DNA from: Xylogone sp. PMI_703
Lineage: Eukaryota > Ascomycota > Leotiomycetes
Length of the DNA: 64,000 nt
Assembly (NCBI GenBank): GCA_021399445.1
Contig: JAJTUQ010000005.1
Span: 2,480,001-2,544,000, forward strand
Reading direction: 5' to 3'
Below are positions 47,824 to 61,100 of the stretch, piece by piece (positions within the stretch are counted from its first letter, which is position 1; every line of letters begins with the position of its first letter). The notes under the pieces were generated by a model. The model was not told the DNA's origin, did not search any database, and was given only the letters and a program-made list of their open reading frames with translations. The position numbers and the translations under genes were made by a program.

Positions 47824-49198
47824 GAAGACGAAAAAATTCCAATATAATGAGCTGAAGGTTAGAAATTGAAAGAACCAAGCAGGTACTAGTTTTCTGCCTC
47901 TGTTCTAAAACTTGAGCGAAGAAGGATAATAATCAGTGGCCAAACTGCCTCTGTTCTAAAACTTGAGCGAAGAAGGATAATAATCAGTGGCCAAACGGCG
48001 GACTGGTACTATCTAGGATGCCAAGCAGCAGTGACGGGGGATAGGTTTAGATTTAATATGTAGGAGAGAACGGGCATGATATTCTTGCATAGTAATCTTA
48101 TCCGATAGTGACTTAGGTCTTATTCCCTAGACATATACCTCTCTTTTTTGCGACTACAAATAAGCTATAGAAACCAGCACCAATTGCTTTTAGCCCGAAG
48201 TTTCAGCCGAATACCGAATTTCAGGTTCTAAACAGGTGGATACCGTCATCTAGCGCAAGCCCACCGAAGTGAGGATGCCAAGCCTGAGCCACAGCGTTAT
48301 ATAGTTCCCCTATTAGGAAGGTCTATTATGATTTGTCTTCACGGAGGCACAGCGGTTAAGTATTTTCACAGCACTAGCAGGAGATATGTCCATTAACAAG
48401 GACCTTATCTGTATCTGGTTGTAAACGGCGCCAAGTTCGGTTAAGTTAACGCAATATTTTATTAGGGTGATGAAATGATTGAAGAGTTACTGCCTAAAAA
48501 GGGAAATGAAAGTCTCCCCTGCTAGTGCCGTGCAAATACTTATCCACCGTACAGGACCTCCATACTTTCGTAGAAAAATAGCCAGTACGGGTTTCAACTT
48601 ATGTGTGGAATAAGTAGGTGGTATCCATTGGATGGGGAGTATGTAAAACCGTTACTAGGAATAATGCAGGAACTTGATTTGTTTGTCCATGTGTTTGGGA
48701 ACACGGTGCATCTAAGCTCCAACGGGAAGCTGCAAAATACTTTTTTAACAAAATTTTGTTTGTTTTGCATGACCTTTCCAAGTTATTGCCCTTAATCTGA
48801 TGGGTGGAAGGCGTCGACGAAAGTAGAACAATACCGAGTTCTTGTCCAAAATAGTGGTTTCATTGCACCCAAGTGCTTCCATCTCAGGCACAAGGTTCCC
48901 TCCTCATTTACGATAGCAAGCATTCTGTAAGTTATAGCTCTCTTAGCCTTCTAAGCCAAACAAGAGATTTGTATGTTGGCACATGATGTGCCTCGTACAG
49001 TTCTTTGACGGATCAGCAGAGAACTAGCTCTATGTAATGGAGTCACAGCGGCCATAAGGAATGTTCTGTTTATGAGATTGCTGTTATAATTACTTTACTC
49101 CCGAGGAGATTGGCTGCTCAAATAAGATTAGTTATAGATTGATTGGCTGACGCGTTCTGCAATTGCAGAGTATAGGGTTGTATGCAATAACCTTAAAC
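47824..49198. other. region upstream of the NRPS
   Basis: Contains the 51-bp tandem duplication and presumably the divergent promoters of the YCII gene and the NRPS. I find no further coding region that could supply the missing N-terminal half of the first condensation domain. Confidence 0.4.
47895..47996. repeat. 51-bp perfect tandem duplication
   Basis: Two adjacent identical 51-bp units (47895-47945 and 47946-47996) beginning TGCCTCTGTTCTAAAACTTG. They lie just upstream of the YCII gene on its promoter side. Identity implies a recent duplication. Confidence 0.85.
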
Positions 49199-52100
49199 AT
49201 GACTCGGCAACCCCCCCTTGAATACTGGAAAACGTACCTTAGTGGCACGGAGCCTTGTCACTTCCCTGTACTCAATGATGGGATAGAGGGTAGCAGTAGC
49301 GTTTCGGAAGATATACGGATCAAATCTGAGCATTTGCCACGGTATTCTGCTTTCTGTAGGCAAAATAGCATCTCCCCAGCGGCCCTATTCCAGGTAGCGT
49401 GGGGCTTGGTACTGAAGTGCTATGTCGGAATTGATGATGTCTGCTTTGGATTCCAGGAGAAGGACGCAGCCGTCGACTCCTTCAGGCTGCACAATCCATT
49501 GGTCCGCTCCTTTCAGTTAGGAGCCGATGTGGCCCTTAAGCAAGTGCTGGAGACTATTGAAACCGACTATCACAGTAGCCAAGAGCATGCTTCATGCAAA
49601 CTTAGTGATATATACAAGGCGTTGGATCTCGGAGAGAGTACACTCTTTAATACATTGATCAACTTTTACAAGACCGTTCCTCTCACGGGACAGGAGGGAT
49701 ACCCGGCGTTATCACATACGAGGCTCATTAAATACCCCATTGAGGTTGAAATTTTTGAAGTGCAAAGCAATGCAACCGTGATCTTGAGATATAAACCTTC
49801 GCATTTCTCACATGGACAAGCACTGAATATTGCAAGTGCTTTTGAGAAAGCAATTGCATGTGTTTTCCTTGGAGTACAACAGAAACAAACTGTTGGAGAG
49901 CAGGACCTCTTCAGCGACTATCACCGCGCGTGTATTGACAATTGGAATAGAGAAGCAAATCCTAGATTAATAGAAGAATGTGTCAAAGATGTCATTCAGA
50001 GAACCATCGATTCCCAACCAGACGACTTAGCAGTCTGTGCATGGGATGCCGAATGGACGTATCATCAGGTTGGGGAGCTGGCAAATCAACTAGCACACCA
50101 CTTAGTGAGCTTAGGAGTAGGCCTGGAAGTTATGGTTCTGATTCTCTTCGAGAAGTCGGCTTGGGTTGTTATTGCCATGGTTGCAATCCTTAAGGCAGGA
50201 GGGACGATGGTACCCCTCGAGCCAGCTCATCCAGCACTTCGACTAAAGCAAATTGCCAAGCAGACAAACGCTACTATTCTTCTCTCGTGTGAGAAACATT
50301 TCGACGTACTAGCTGATTCTGTTGAAACAGTTATCCTCGTCAACCAAGATTTGTTTTCAAACCTGTCCCTTCCCAAAGATCCCCCTTTGACTTCGGCGAG
50401 ACCGAACAACGCAGCCTTCATCACTTTTACTAGTGGCTCAACTGGCACTCCGAAAGGAGTTATTACAGAGAATGGCGCATATGTTTCTTCCCTTACGGCA
50501 TTACAGCCGTTGGTCAATAACTCTCGAGGGACTCGCATATTACATGTAACATCTCATGGATTCACCCCATCCATAATGGAACTTGTTGGAAGCCTAATGT
50601 TCGGTAGTTGCGTGTGTATCCCCCGCGACACTGATAGACAGGCTGACTTTGCTGGTGTTCTTAACAACTTGCGCATCTCATTGCTGTGTACGACCCCGTC
50701 AGTATTGAAACCGGTTAATCCGGAGAATATCCAAACACTAAAGACAGTTTTGCTGTTCGGAGAACCCATGACTGAGGATGCTATTCGTAAATGGTCGCAA
50801 AAGGTGAAACTATGCAACTCCTGGGGCTCAACGGAGGGTGGTCTCATTTCATATAAGGGAGACCTAAAACTTAGCCCGGACGTGACAAATGTTGGTCGAT
50901 GTGCGGGCATCACACGTATCGTGGACCCTAATAACCACGATCACCAGGTCCCTATAGGCGCGGTTGGTGAATTAATTGTTCACTCTCCTTGGCTGACTAG
51001 AGGATATTTGAACGACGCTGAGAAGACAGCGTCGGTATTTATAGAGCGACCGGAGTGGCTGAAGGATACCAAACTAGATTATCCTGCTAAGTTTTACAAA
51101 ATGGGTGATCTTGTGCGGCAGAATTCAGATGGGACAATGAGTTTTGCAGGCAGGAAAGATACGATGGTAAAGATCCGTGGCCAGCGGTTAGAACTGGGAG
51201 AAGTCGAACGAAATGTAGCTGATGATCCAGATATCTTTCGGTCGCTCGTCGTTCTGCCGACAGCAGGGCTCTTAGCAGAACCCCGTCGTCTAGTGGCTGT
51301 TGTATCATTACGGAAGAATATTGACACAGAGCAAGACAGCCCGGAAAAAAGAGCAGCCTCAAAACCTATTTCTGTGGTAACTGGTTCCAATCTGGAGCGG
51401 GCAGCGGCATGGGTATCAAAGTTTCGCGAGACCCTTGCTATCAAAATGCCCATATATATGGTCCCAACAGTTTGGGCGATAGTAGATGAAATTCCACTCA
51501 ATATGTCCAGTAAAATTGACCGATTATCCGTCAGGAAATGGCTTGAACAAATAGATCCCGAAACATACGAGCAAATTACCTCTCTTGGGGTTGGTTACGA
51601 GGCCCCCATCACCCCTACCGAAAAAGATCTTGAGCAGATTTGGTCTGATGTTTTGAACTTACCGATAGAAAAGATTGGACGTAGCCGTTCTTTTTTAAGT
51701 CTCGGGGGAGATTCTATCTCTGCTATGGCAGTAGTTTCTGCCTGCAGAAAACATCGAATTTCTTTGGCGGTGGCTGACCTCTTTCGCTCCGGTACAATCG
51801 CTGAACTTGCATTGCATTGTCAAGTTGAAGGCAATACTGATGACACAAATATGTCGATCAACCTAGTATATACTGACCTACGGAAGACCATAAGGGAAAG
51901 GCTACCTGAAATTGGAATCGCCATCGATGATGTAGAAGATGCCTATCCATGTTCAGCTATTCAAGAAGGCCTCCTATTGAGTAAGAGCAGAGGTGCACAG
52001 GGCTACAACACCTCTGCGATATACGAGATAGTCTCGTCACTTGAGGTTGATTCTGACCGGTTGAAGCGAGCATGGCAGAATTTGGTCGATTACCATGCCT

Positions 52101-55100
52101 GTTTGCGAACGACTTTCGTCGAGGGCCTGTCTCAAATAAGCTCTTTCGACCAAGTAGTCCTAAAGTCTTACGATGTATCACGCGGGATCAAGTGGTTGAA
52201 TGATATCGAAGTTGACTCAAGGACCGACATACACAAGATTCTGAAAGGCCATTCTCCAGAAGATTATGGAAGTCGACCTCCACACGAGCTAACCGTTTTG
52301 CGTACTAAAACAGGTAAAGTATTTTGCAAGATTGATGCTGACCATACTATCATTGACGGTATATCTATGTCCATTTTGATATGTGACTTCCGTCTGGCAT
52401 ATGAAACGGGCTTAGTTGGCGCTCAATCAGTGTATTCTAGCTATATTGGGTACCTTTTCGAACACCAGCTACTGTAAGTTTTCAAAGGTGGAGATTAGAT
52501 GATATATGATAGTACTAATGCTCAGTTTAGAACGAGGGCCGCACAGGTCGATCTCACCTACTGGAAAGGATATCTTGCTAACGTGGATCCTTGCATTTTC
52601 CCTAATCTTCTTGACACCACCGCCAGTCTTAGTGCTAGGACGTTGAACTCCTATGCAATAAATCTCGGCGACCTGGATCTACGGACTTACTGCAGGGCCC
52701 ATTCAGTCACACTCTCTAATCTCTTTCAAGTTGTATGGGCTATAGTTCTGGGTACCTATACAGGAAGTGAAGAGGCTTGTTTTGGATATCTGACCTCAGG
52801 CCGTGATGTTCCAGTGTCAGGAATTCAAGATGCTGTTGGACCGTTCATAAATATGCTTGTCTGCCGCATACCCCTGAGTAAAGAATATTCTTTGATACAG
52901 TTGCTTGGGCAAGCCCAGTCCGACTATCTCAATAGTTTGTCTCACCAGCACTGTCCGCTTGCAGAAATCCAACATGCTTTAAACCTCTCGGGAGGCCAGT
53001 CGCTTTTCAATACTGCGATGACGTTTATTGTTCAGTCAGCGATGACAGAGAAAGAATCAACTATTGATTTTCACGAGATTGGCGGTAGCAATCCCACAGA
53101 GGTAAGTGTCTTGAAGCATTGAAATTTCCTAGCTGATACCGCCCGTTAGTACGATATAATAGTAGAAGTGGATATTTCCAAATCAACACCAGCTGCTAGA
53201 CTTACATACTGGACATCTCAGTTGTCCGACGCAGATGCTGCAAACTTAGCAAGTACATTTGGGAAGGTACTTCAGTGCCTCGCTATTCCAGAGCAAAAGA
53301 TCGGAGATCTGGATCTCATTAGTGAAAGAAACAAAACTCAGATACTCAACTGGAATGCTGAGTACCCAAAAGCTAGCGACGTTCTTTTTCACGATCTTGT
53401 TTCACAACAAGCTCGGAGAACTCCCCATGCAATGGCAATTGAATCCTGGGATGGCAATTTGACATATCAGGAGCTGGAGTCTTATTCAACACGGTTCGCA
53501 CAGCATTTGGTTTCTCTAGGCGTCGGGCCAGAGACCTTGGTATTACTTGCATTTGAGAAATGTCTTTGGACTACAGTTGCAATGTTAGCTACTCTAAAAG
53601 CGGGTGGCGCTTGTGTTCCTGTTGATCCCAACCATCCAATGCAACGGTTGGAACACATTATGAAACAAACGAAAGTTAAACATGTTCTTGTCACCCCAAA
53701 ACACGAGGCCCTCTTCCGGAACGTAGTAGAGCACATTGTTGTTTTCCAACACTCTCTTCTTAGCCAACTTCCAGATACCTCTCCTCTTCCCGCGATAGCG
53801 AGTCCTGAAAATGCAGCCTGGGTTGTCTTCACATCTGGTTCAACAGGTCAACCGAAAGGAATTGTCCTCACACATATGGGGCTTTCCACTGGTTTGGAGG
53901 CATTTAAATCTATTATGCGAGTGAACAGCGGCACTCGTGTTTTTCAGTTTGCAGCATACACATTTGACGTTAGTATCGGAGAGACGTTTCTGGCTTTGAT
54001 TAGTGGTGCTTGTCTTTGTGTTCCGTCTGAACATGATCGAATGAATGACTTGGAGGGTATATTGCGAAAGACTAAAGTATCCTTGGCTTGCTTAACACCC
54101 ACGGTTGCCACAATGATAGATGCGAACAATGTACCGGATCTGAAGGTTCTCGTGCTTGTTGGTGAACCTGTTAAGCATCAAAATGTGTCATACTGGGCTG
54201 AAAAGGTATACTTAATTAATGCATATGGCCCTGCTGAGACGACAATCTGGTGTGCATTTAACCCTGGCTTGATATTAACAACTTCTCCGCATAATATTGG
54301 AGTTGCAGCTGGATCTCTCATGTGGATTGCGGACCCTTCAAATCCTAATAGGCTATCTCCGATAGGATGTGTCGGGGAGCTCTTAATATCTGGGCCGCTT
54401 CTTGCTCGTGGTTATCTAAACGATAAAGAAAAGACGGATGCTGCGTTTATTGAAAACCCACCCTGGTTACAGTCATTGCAGGATCATCATGATGGAACTT
54501 CGGATAATGATGCTCCATCCTGGACTAAGCAACCAATGCATCGGCTGTATAGGAGCGGCGACCTGGCAAGATACTACTCAGATGGAACATTCAGGATTGT
54601 GGGGCGCAAGGACAATCAGATCAAACGCTTTGGTCAAAGGATAGAGCCCGGGGAAATTGAATATCAACTGATGCAATCAGGCACACAAATCCAAGCAGCA
54701 GCGATATATGATCGAGGAGGTGGTACTTTGGTCGCATTTCTCGACTTTATAGGACACGATGACCAGGAAACCGAAGAAATAGAAACTCATCCATTGCAAC
54801 CCTCTGAACCGCTGAGACTTTTGATGTCAGCTGTTGACAAGAAGCTGACGCAAAAACTCCCATCATATATGATTCCTTCCTATTATGTCCCAATATCAAA
54901 CATGCCGCTTCTCACATCAGGCAAGCTGGACAGAACCAGAATTTCAACAATTGGGAGAGATATCACCAAGGAACAGCTTATGCAGTATTCGATTTCCAGT
55001 GTTCAGAAAACACCACCGGCCAATGATATGGAGACCAAATTGCAATCTCTTTGGATGGATACACTAAAAACACAAGATATAGCATTGATCGGCAGGGAAG

Positions 55101-58100
55101 ACAGCTTCTTCAGGTTGGGAGGTGACTCCATTGGAGCTATGCGGCTAGTGTCACGAGCTCGAAAAGCTGGTATTAGACTATCTGTTTCAGAAGTTTTCCA
55201 GAATCCTCATTTGTTCCAACTTGCCAGTGTTGCTACAGAAGAGGTCATACAAAGGCAAGATGTCAGTCCGTATTCCTTGTTATCTCAGCAGGAGTTGGAA
55301 AGCACGTTCCAACTGCTCGAAACGCAATACGGTATTGATAAGAGCGATATTGAAAACATCTTCCCGTGTACTCCTCTTCAAGAAGGCCTAATTCTGTTAT
55401 CAATGAAACAAGAAGGAGCCTATATTTCCCAAAATTCCTTCTCAATTGACAATATTAATCTGGTATTGTTCCAGAAAGCGTGGGATATGGTATTTGAAAA
55501 GCACCCAATTCTCCGAACAAGAATAATTCATTCGGGTCTCCTTGGATCCTTGCAGGTTGTTGTCAAACAATCCATCAGCTGGGAAAGCAGTTTATCGCTA
55601 TCGGTATACCTTAAAGCTGAGAAGCAAGTTCCAATGAGTTTCGGCGACCCATTAACAAGATATGCAATAGTTAGTCACAATGAAGCAAAGTACTTCGTAT
55701 GGACTATTCATCACTCGATATACGATGGCTGGTCAATGGCATTAATACAGCAAGAGGTTGGGCGATTATATCATGCATTATCAAGTCAATTAGCTGTGAC
55801 ACTTCCAGATGCCCCATCTTACTCAACCTTCATCGAGTATATCTTATCTACTAATAAAGAAAGTGCCTCCACCTTCTGGAAGGATCATTTGTCCGGGACA
55901 CCCTCAAGTTTTCCAGTTCTCAGAGATCAGAAAGAAGCGTCCGTCAATTCATTCATATCTCATGAGTGCCATCTGGGCCAAACAACCCTTCCTAACTTGA
56001 CTATGTCTACAAAGATACGGGCTGCTTGGGCGCTTGTATTGGCGCGCTATGCTGAGTCGAACAATGTCGTCTTTGGTACTACACTATCCGGACGGAATGC
56101 AGCAGTTCCTGATATTGAGCGAATAACCGGTCCAACAATCACCACCGTACCTATTCAAGTTGCTATTAATGGTGACCAAGAGCTAAGCCAGTTCCTCGAG
56201 TCTATTCAAGAAGTTGCCGCGAAAATGATACCATTCGAACATATTGGGCTCCAACATATTCAACGGATTAGCCCTGAATTAGATAGAGTCTGCTCCACTA
56301 TTCAAAGTCTCCTTGTTGTCCAACCCATGCCTCAGCTGGACGAGCCAGAGAAGAATTCAGCTTTAGACCAGCTTTGGCATCCAATCAAATCTGGAAATTA
56401 TGGCTCAACATTTTTTACTTATCCACTAAATGTGGAGGTTCTTCTCCAACAAGACAAAGTGGCAATAATGGCACACTTTGATGAGGATGTTATCCCATCT
56501 ACACAAATGAGTAGAATACTCAATCAACTGGCACATGTGCTCCAACAGTTGCACAAAGCTAGTCCTGGTCAATGCGTTCAAGATATCGAAGTCATCAGCC
56601 CGCAGGAAAAGCTTGATATCATCTCATGGAATGAGAACTTACCAACAACTGTTGAGGCTTGTATTCATCATCTTTTTATAGCCAAAGCAGCCCAGTTTCC
56701 CTTAAAACATGCAATATGCTCATGGGATACTGAATTCACATATGCGCAACTTGATATGTACTCCACCATACTCGCCGATCAGTTGGATAATTTAGACATT
56801 GGCGTCGGACAAGGAACCATGGTGCCATTACTTTTTGAGAAGTCTGCTTGGACGATTGTCGCTATGCTTGGTGTGCTCAAGGCTGGCGCTGCATTCGTTC
56901 CCCTGGATCCATCCCAGCCTAAATCCCGAATCTTGGAAATTTTCATCGAAGTTAAATGCCAATTGATACTTTGTTCTCCACAATACGCCACAGCTTTCAA
57001 GGACAATATCGAAGTTCTCATAGTGATTGATAATTCATTCTTAGACTCTTCACTGGTTGGAGGCCAAGGCATGTTCAGTGACGATAAAGGTAGTGGGAGC
57101 AAGATTCTTATACAGAGTGGTATTTCTCGCAACAGTAGCACCGCACCTTCTACTGATTACGGATCCGTTATCTCTGACCCCAACTCATTGGATTCCTTCA
57201 GCACAATCAGTGAGGACTCGTCAATCAAAAGAGTGGGACCAAACAGCCCTGCATACGTGATATTTACATCAGGCTCAACCGGAAAAAGCAAAGGCGTCGT
57301 AATGAAACATAAGGCATATTGCACCCAAGCTAGGGAGCATATATCGGGTTTCAGCATTGAGGAGAGTTCGAGAGTGCTAAACCACTCCTCCTATTCTTTT
57401 GAAGCATTCCTTCTTGAAACTCTGACTGTTTTGTTAGCAGGAGGGACGATTTGTGTCGTCTCCGAGTCAACTCGCATGTCTCCCATGGCTCTGATGGATG
57501 CAATAAATGACATGAAAGTGTCATGGTCATTCTTCACGCCGAGCCATATCGAGCTTCTTCACCCAGATCAAGTACCAACGCTTAAGAGCATAATTCTTGG
57601 TGGAGAATCAATGACTCAAAACAATATTAACACTTGGAGCCCAAAGGTTCAACTCATGAATGGTTATGGTCCAACCGAAACCTGTATTTGCTCTATTGTA
57701 AATGCAGATGTACAAATAAATGATGATCCAAATGATATCGGCTGTTCAATTGGAGGACGATGCTGGGTAGTGGAGCCAGATGGGAAACACCTGGCTCCTA
57801 TCGGCTGCGCTGGTGAGCTGTATCTGGAAGGGCCAACGCTGGCTGTGGGTTATTTAAACAACGAAGCTAAGACCAAGGAAGTATTTATTGAAAACCCAAT
57901 ATGGTTACCAAGTGATGTATCGACTACAAACAGAGAACGACGAGTTTACAAGACGGGAGACCTTGGCCGATTGAACGAGAATGGGACCTTCAAGTTTATA
58001 GGTCGCATTGACACTCAGGTAAAGATAAGAGGAAATCGAGTGGAACTTGGAGAGGTGGAATTTAGAGTGAAGTCTAGTCTCGTCGGCGCCTCAAACGTTG

Positions 58101-61100
58101 TTGTGGAGAAGGTGAATGATTATTTGGTAGCATTTTTCAGCATGATGAACCAGAAGTCCGAAAATGGCTCAAATGAAGACTCATCAAACACGCTACTCTC
58201 TGTTTTTACAGAGACTCTGAAATCCTCTGTCTCTAACGTCATGGAGACTTTAGCAGAAACATTGCCGGTATATATGATTCCCGCCTTATATGTTCCATTA
58301 ACGCGCATGCCTCTTTCAACTTCAGGTAAGGCAGATCGGAGAGCACTACAGGCACTAGCAACGAACTTCACCGTCCAGCAGCTGGCCGAATACGCATTGA
58401 CTACCAATCCAAAAGACAAACGTGCACCGTCTACGGAGATACAGAAACAACTGCAGCAGGTTTGGGCCAAGAGCTTAGGTATCCCTATCTACCAGATCGG
58501 TCTTGATGATAATTTCTTCCGACTTGGCGGCGACTCCTTGAAAGCCATGCGTCTTGCAGTAGATGCAAAGAAAGCTGGAGTGACGCTGGCTGTTGCTAAT
58601 ATATTCCGCCACCCGAAATTAGTTGATATGGCAGCAATAGCTACAGCTCTTGGAGAAGATCTACTGAGACAATTGAAATCAAATTATAAAATTGAAGCAA
58701 ATGTCGTTCTAGACGCATATCCATGCACACCATTACAGGAGAGTATCATGATTCTGTCCCACAGACATACGGGAACGTATATGGCTCAATATGTCTTCAA
58801 GGTATCCGCTAGGTCGCTTGGGAACTTTAAGGAGTCGTTGCAAGCGGTAGTTAATAGTCACCCAATCTTACGTACAAGAATCGTACAGGTCGATGGGGGT
58901 AAACTTTTCCAGGTCGTTTTAAGCAGTCAAATTGCGTGGCAATTCGCTAATTCTCTCGAGCAACATTTGGAAGAGGATCGAAAAATACCCATGGGATACG
59001 GCCACTCTCTCCTACGGTTTACGTTGATCCCTGATACTGACCCGGAATTCTTCAATTTCATCTTAACAGCCCACAATTCTATTCATGATCGCTGGACACT
59101 TTCCAAAATCCTTGGAGAGGTTAGAACGAATTATGGTCTCAATGGACCCAAAGCTCGAACTTCAAATATGCTAGTATATAAAGATTTTGTTAACTACATT
59201 GCTAGGTGCAACGAAACAGCAGCAGGATCTTTTTGGAAAGCACAGCTATCCGGATCTACCCTATCAACCTTCCCAAAGCTCCCGTCTCCAACCTACAAAC
59301 CTGTTACAGACAGGACTACGAGATATTGCATCGAGCTATCTGCAGCCCGAATCTCTCTCACACCGTTCGTTATTCAGGCTGCTTGGGCGCTTCTATTGTC
59401 AAGATACTCTGAGAGTTCTGACGGGGTCACATTTGGAGCAGTATTAGATGGTAGGAACACCATGGATCCACAGCCAACATTTTATACTGGAACTACCCTT
59501 GCGACGGTACCACTGATGATACCTATCAATGCGGAATCGACAGTTCCAGAATTGTTGGCGATACTTGAGCAAAAATCCGAGGAAATTCGTCCATTCCAGC
59601 ATTTTGGAATGCAAAATATTCAACAACTTGGGGGCGACGCTTCTAAAGCTTGTGAATTCCAAACTTTGCTAGCTATACAAACTTCAAATTTCGAATCATT
59701 AGGGCAGCTGCCACACATCGCACCTCTCGTCGAATACCCTGGGGCTGTTACATATCCCCTAACATTAGAATGTCGGGTTGGGAATGGAAGTAAAATTGAA
59801 ATAATCTCACAGTATGACCAGAAAATAATTTCCAATACACAGATGCATCGAATTCTTCGCCAGCTGGAGCATATCATGAAACAATTGGTTGACAGCTCCC
59901 TAGACACTTCAAAGAAAATTGGAAGCTTGAAGTTTATTAGCCCAGAAGATGAGCAGGAAATCATGCGACTCAACCAAAATCTACCCCCCTACCTAGATAT
60001 TTGCATTCATGAAGTCATTGCACAACATGCAAGACAGCGGCCAGATGCAGTCGCGGTGTGCTCCCTGGACGAGAGTCTTTCTTACCTCGAGCTTGATACG
60101 TCTGCTACATACCTTGCTCGCTATTTGACCACGACCCTGGGAGTTGGTCCGGAGACGCTGGTACCGCTGCTTTTTTCCAAGTCAGTGTGGACTGTTGTAG
60201 CCATGGTAGCAGTTCTCAAGGCTGGTGGTGGCTACGTTCCTCTGGATCCCTTTCATCCTTTACCACGTTTACAGGAAATTTGCGAGCAAATTGGGAGCTC
60301 CATTGCTCTCTGCTCATCTCAATATGAAACCTTAGCAGGAGCCTTGACCAATAATACATTTGTAGTAAACGAGTCTACGCTAAAGAATTTGAAATCGGAG
60401 CTAGAAAGCACAGAATTATCTATACCGGTGACCTCACAGAACGTGGCATATGTTCAATTCACATCGGGTTCCACTGGCCGCCCGAAAGGAGTTGTAATGT
60501 CTCACGGAGGATTCTGCACCGCCGCAAAAGAACATGGGGAGGCCACTAATCTTAACAAAGATTCTCGTGTAATTCATTTTTCATCGTATGCTTTTGAAGC
60601 CTGCATCCTGGAAATAATGACAACACTATTTAACGGCGGCTGTGTTTGCGTTGCCCCTGATGAAAGGCGATTGGAAGACCTCCCAGGAGTTATGAGACAA
60701 CTGCGAGCAAACTGGGCCTTTTTCACTCCGAGCTTTGTTAGGACAATACGACCAGAGGACGTTCCTGATTTAAAAACTCTAGTACTCGGAGGTGAAGCTC
60801 TTGGAAATGATAATATTGAGGTTTGGGCAGATAAAGTGCTTCTCATAAACGGTTATGGTCCTACAGAGACTTGTGTGTTTTCTTCACTCAATTCAAATAT
60901 CAGCAGAGGAGTTACAACTCCAGATATGATTGGTAGTTCCACTGGTGGCGCTTGTTGGATCGTAGAACCCTGGGACCATACAAAATTAACCCCTTTTGGA
61001 TGTGTTGGGGAGTTGGTCATCGAGTCGTTTACTCTTGCTCGGCAGTATCTAAATGACAGTGCAAAAACGTTACTCAAATTCACCAACAATCCGAATTGGT

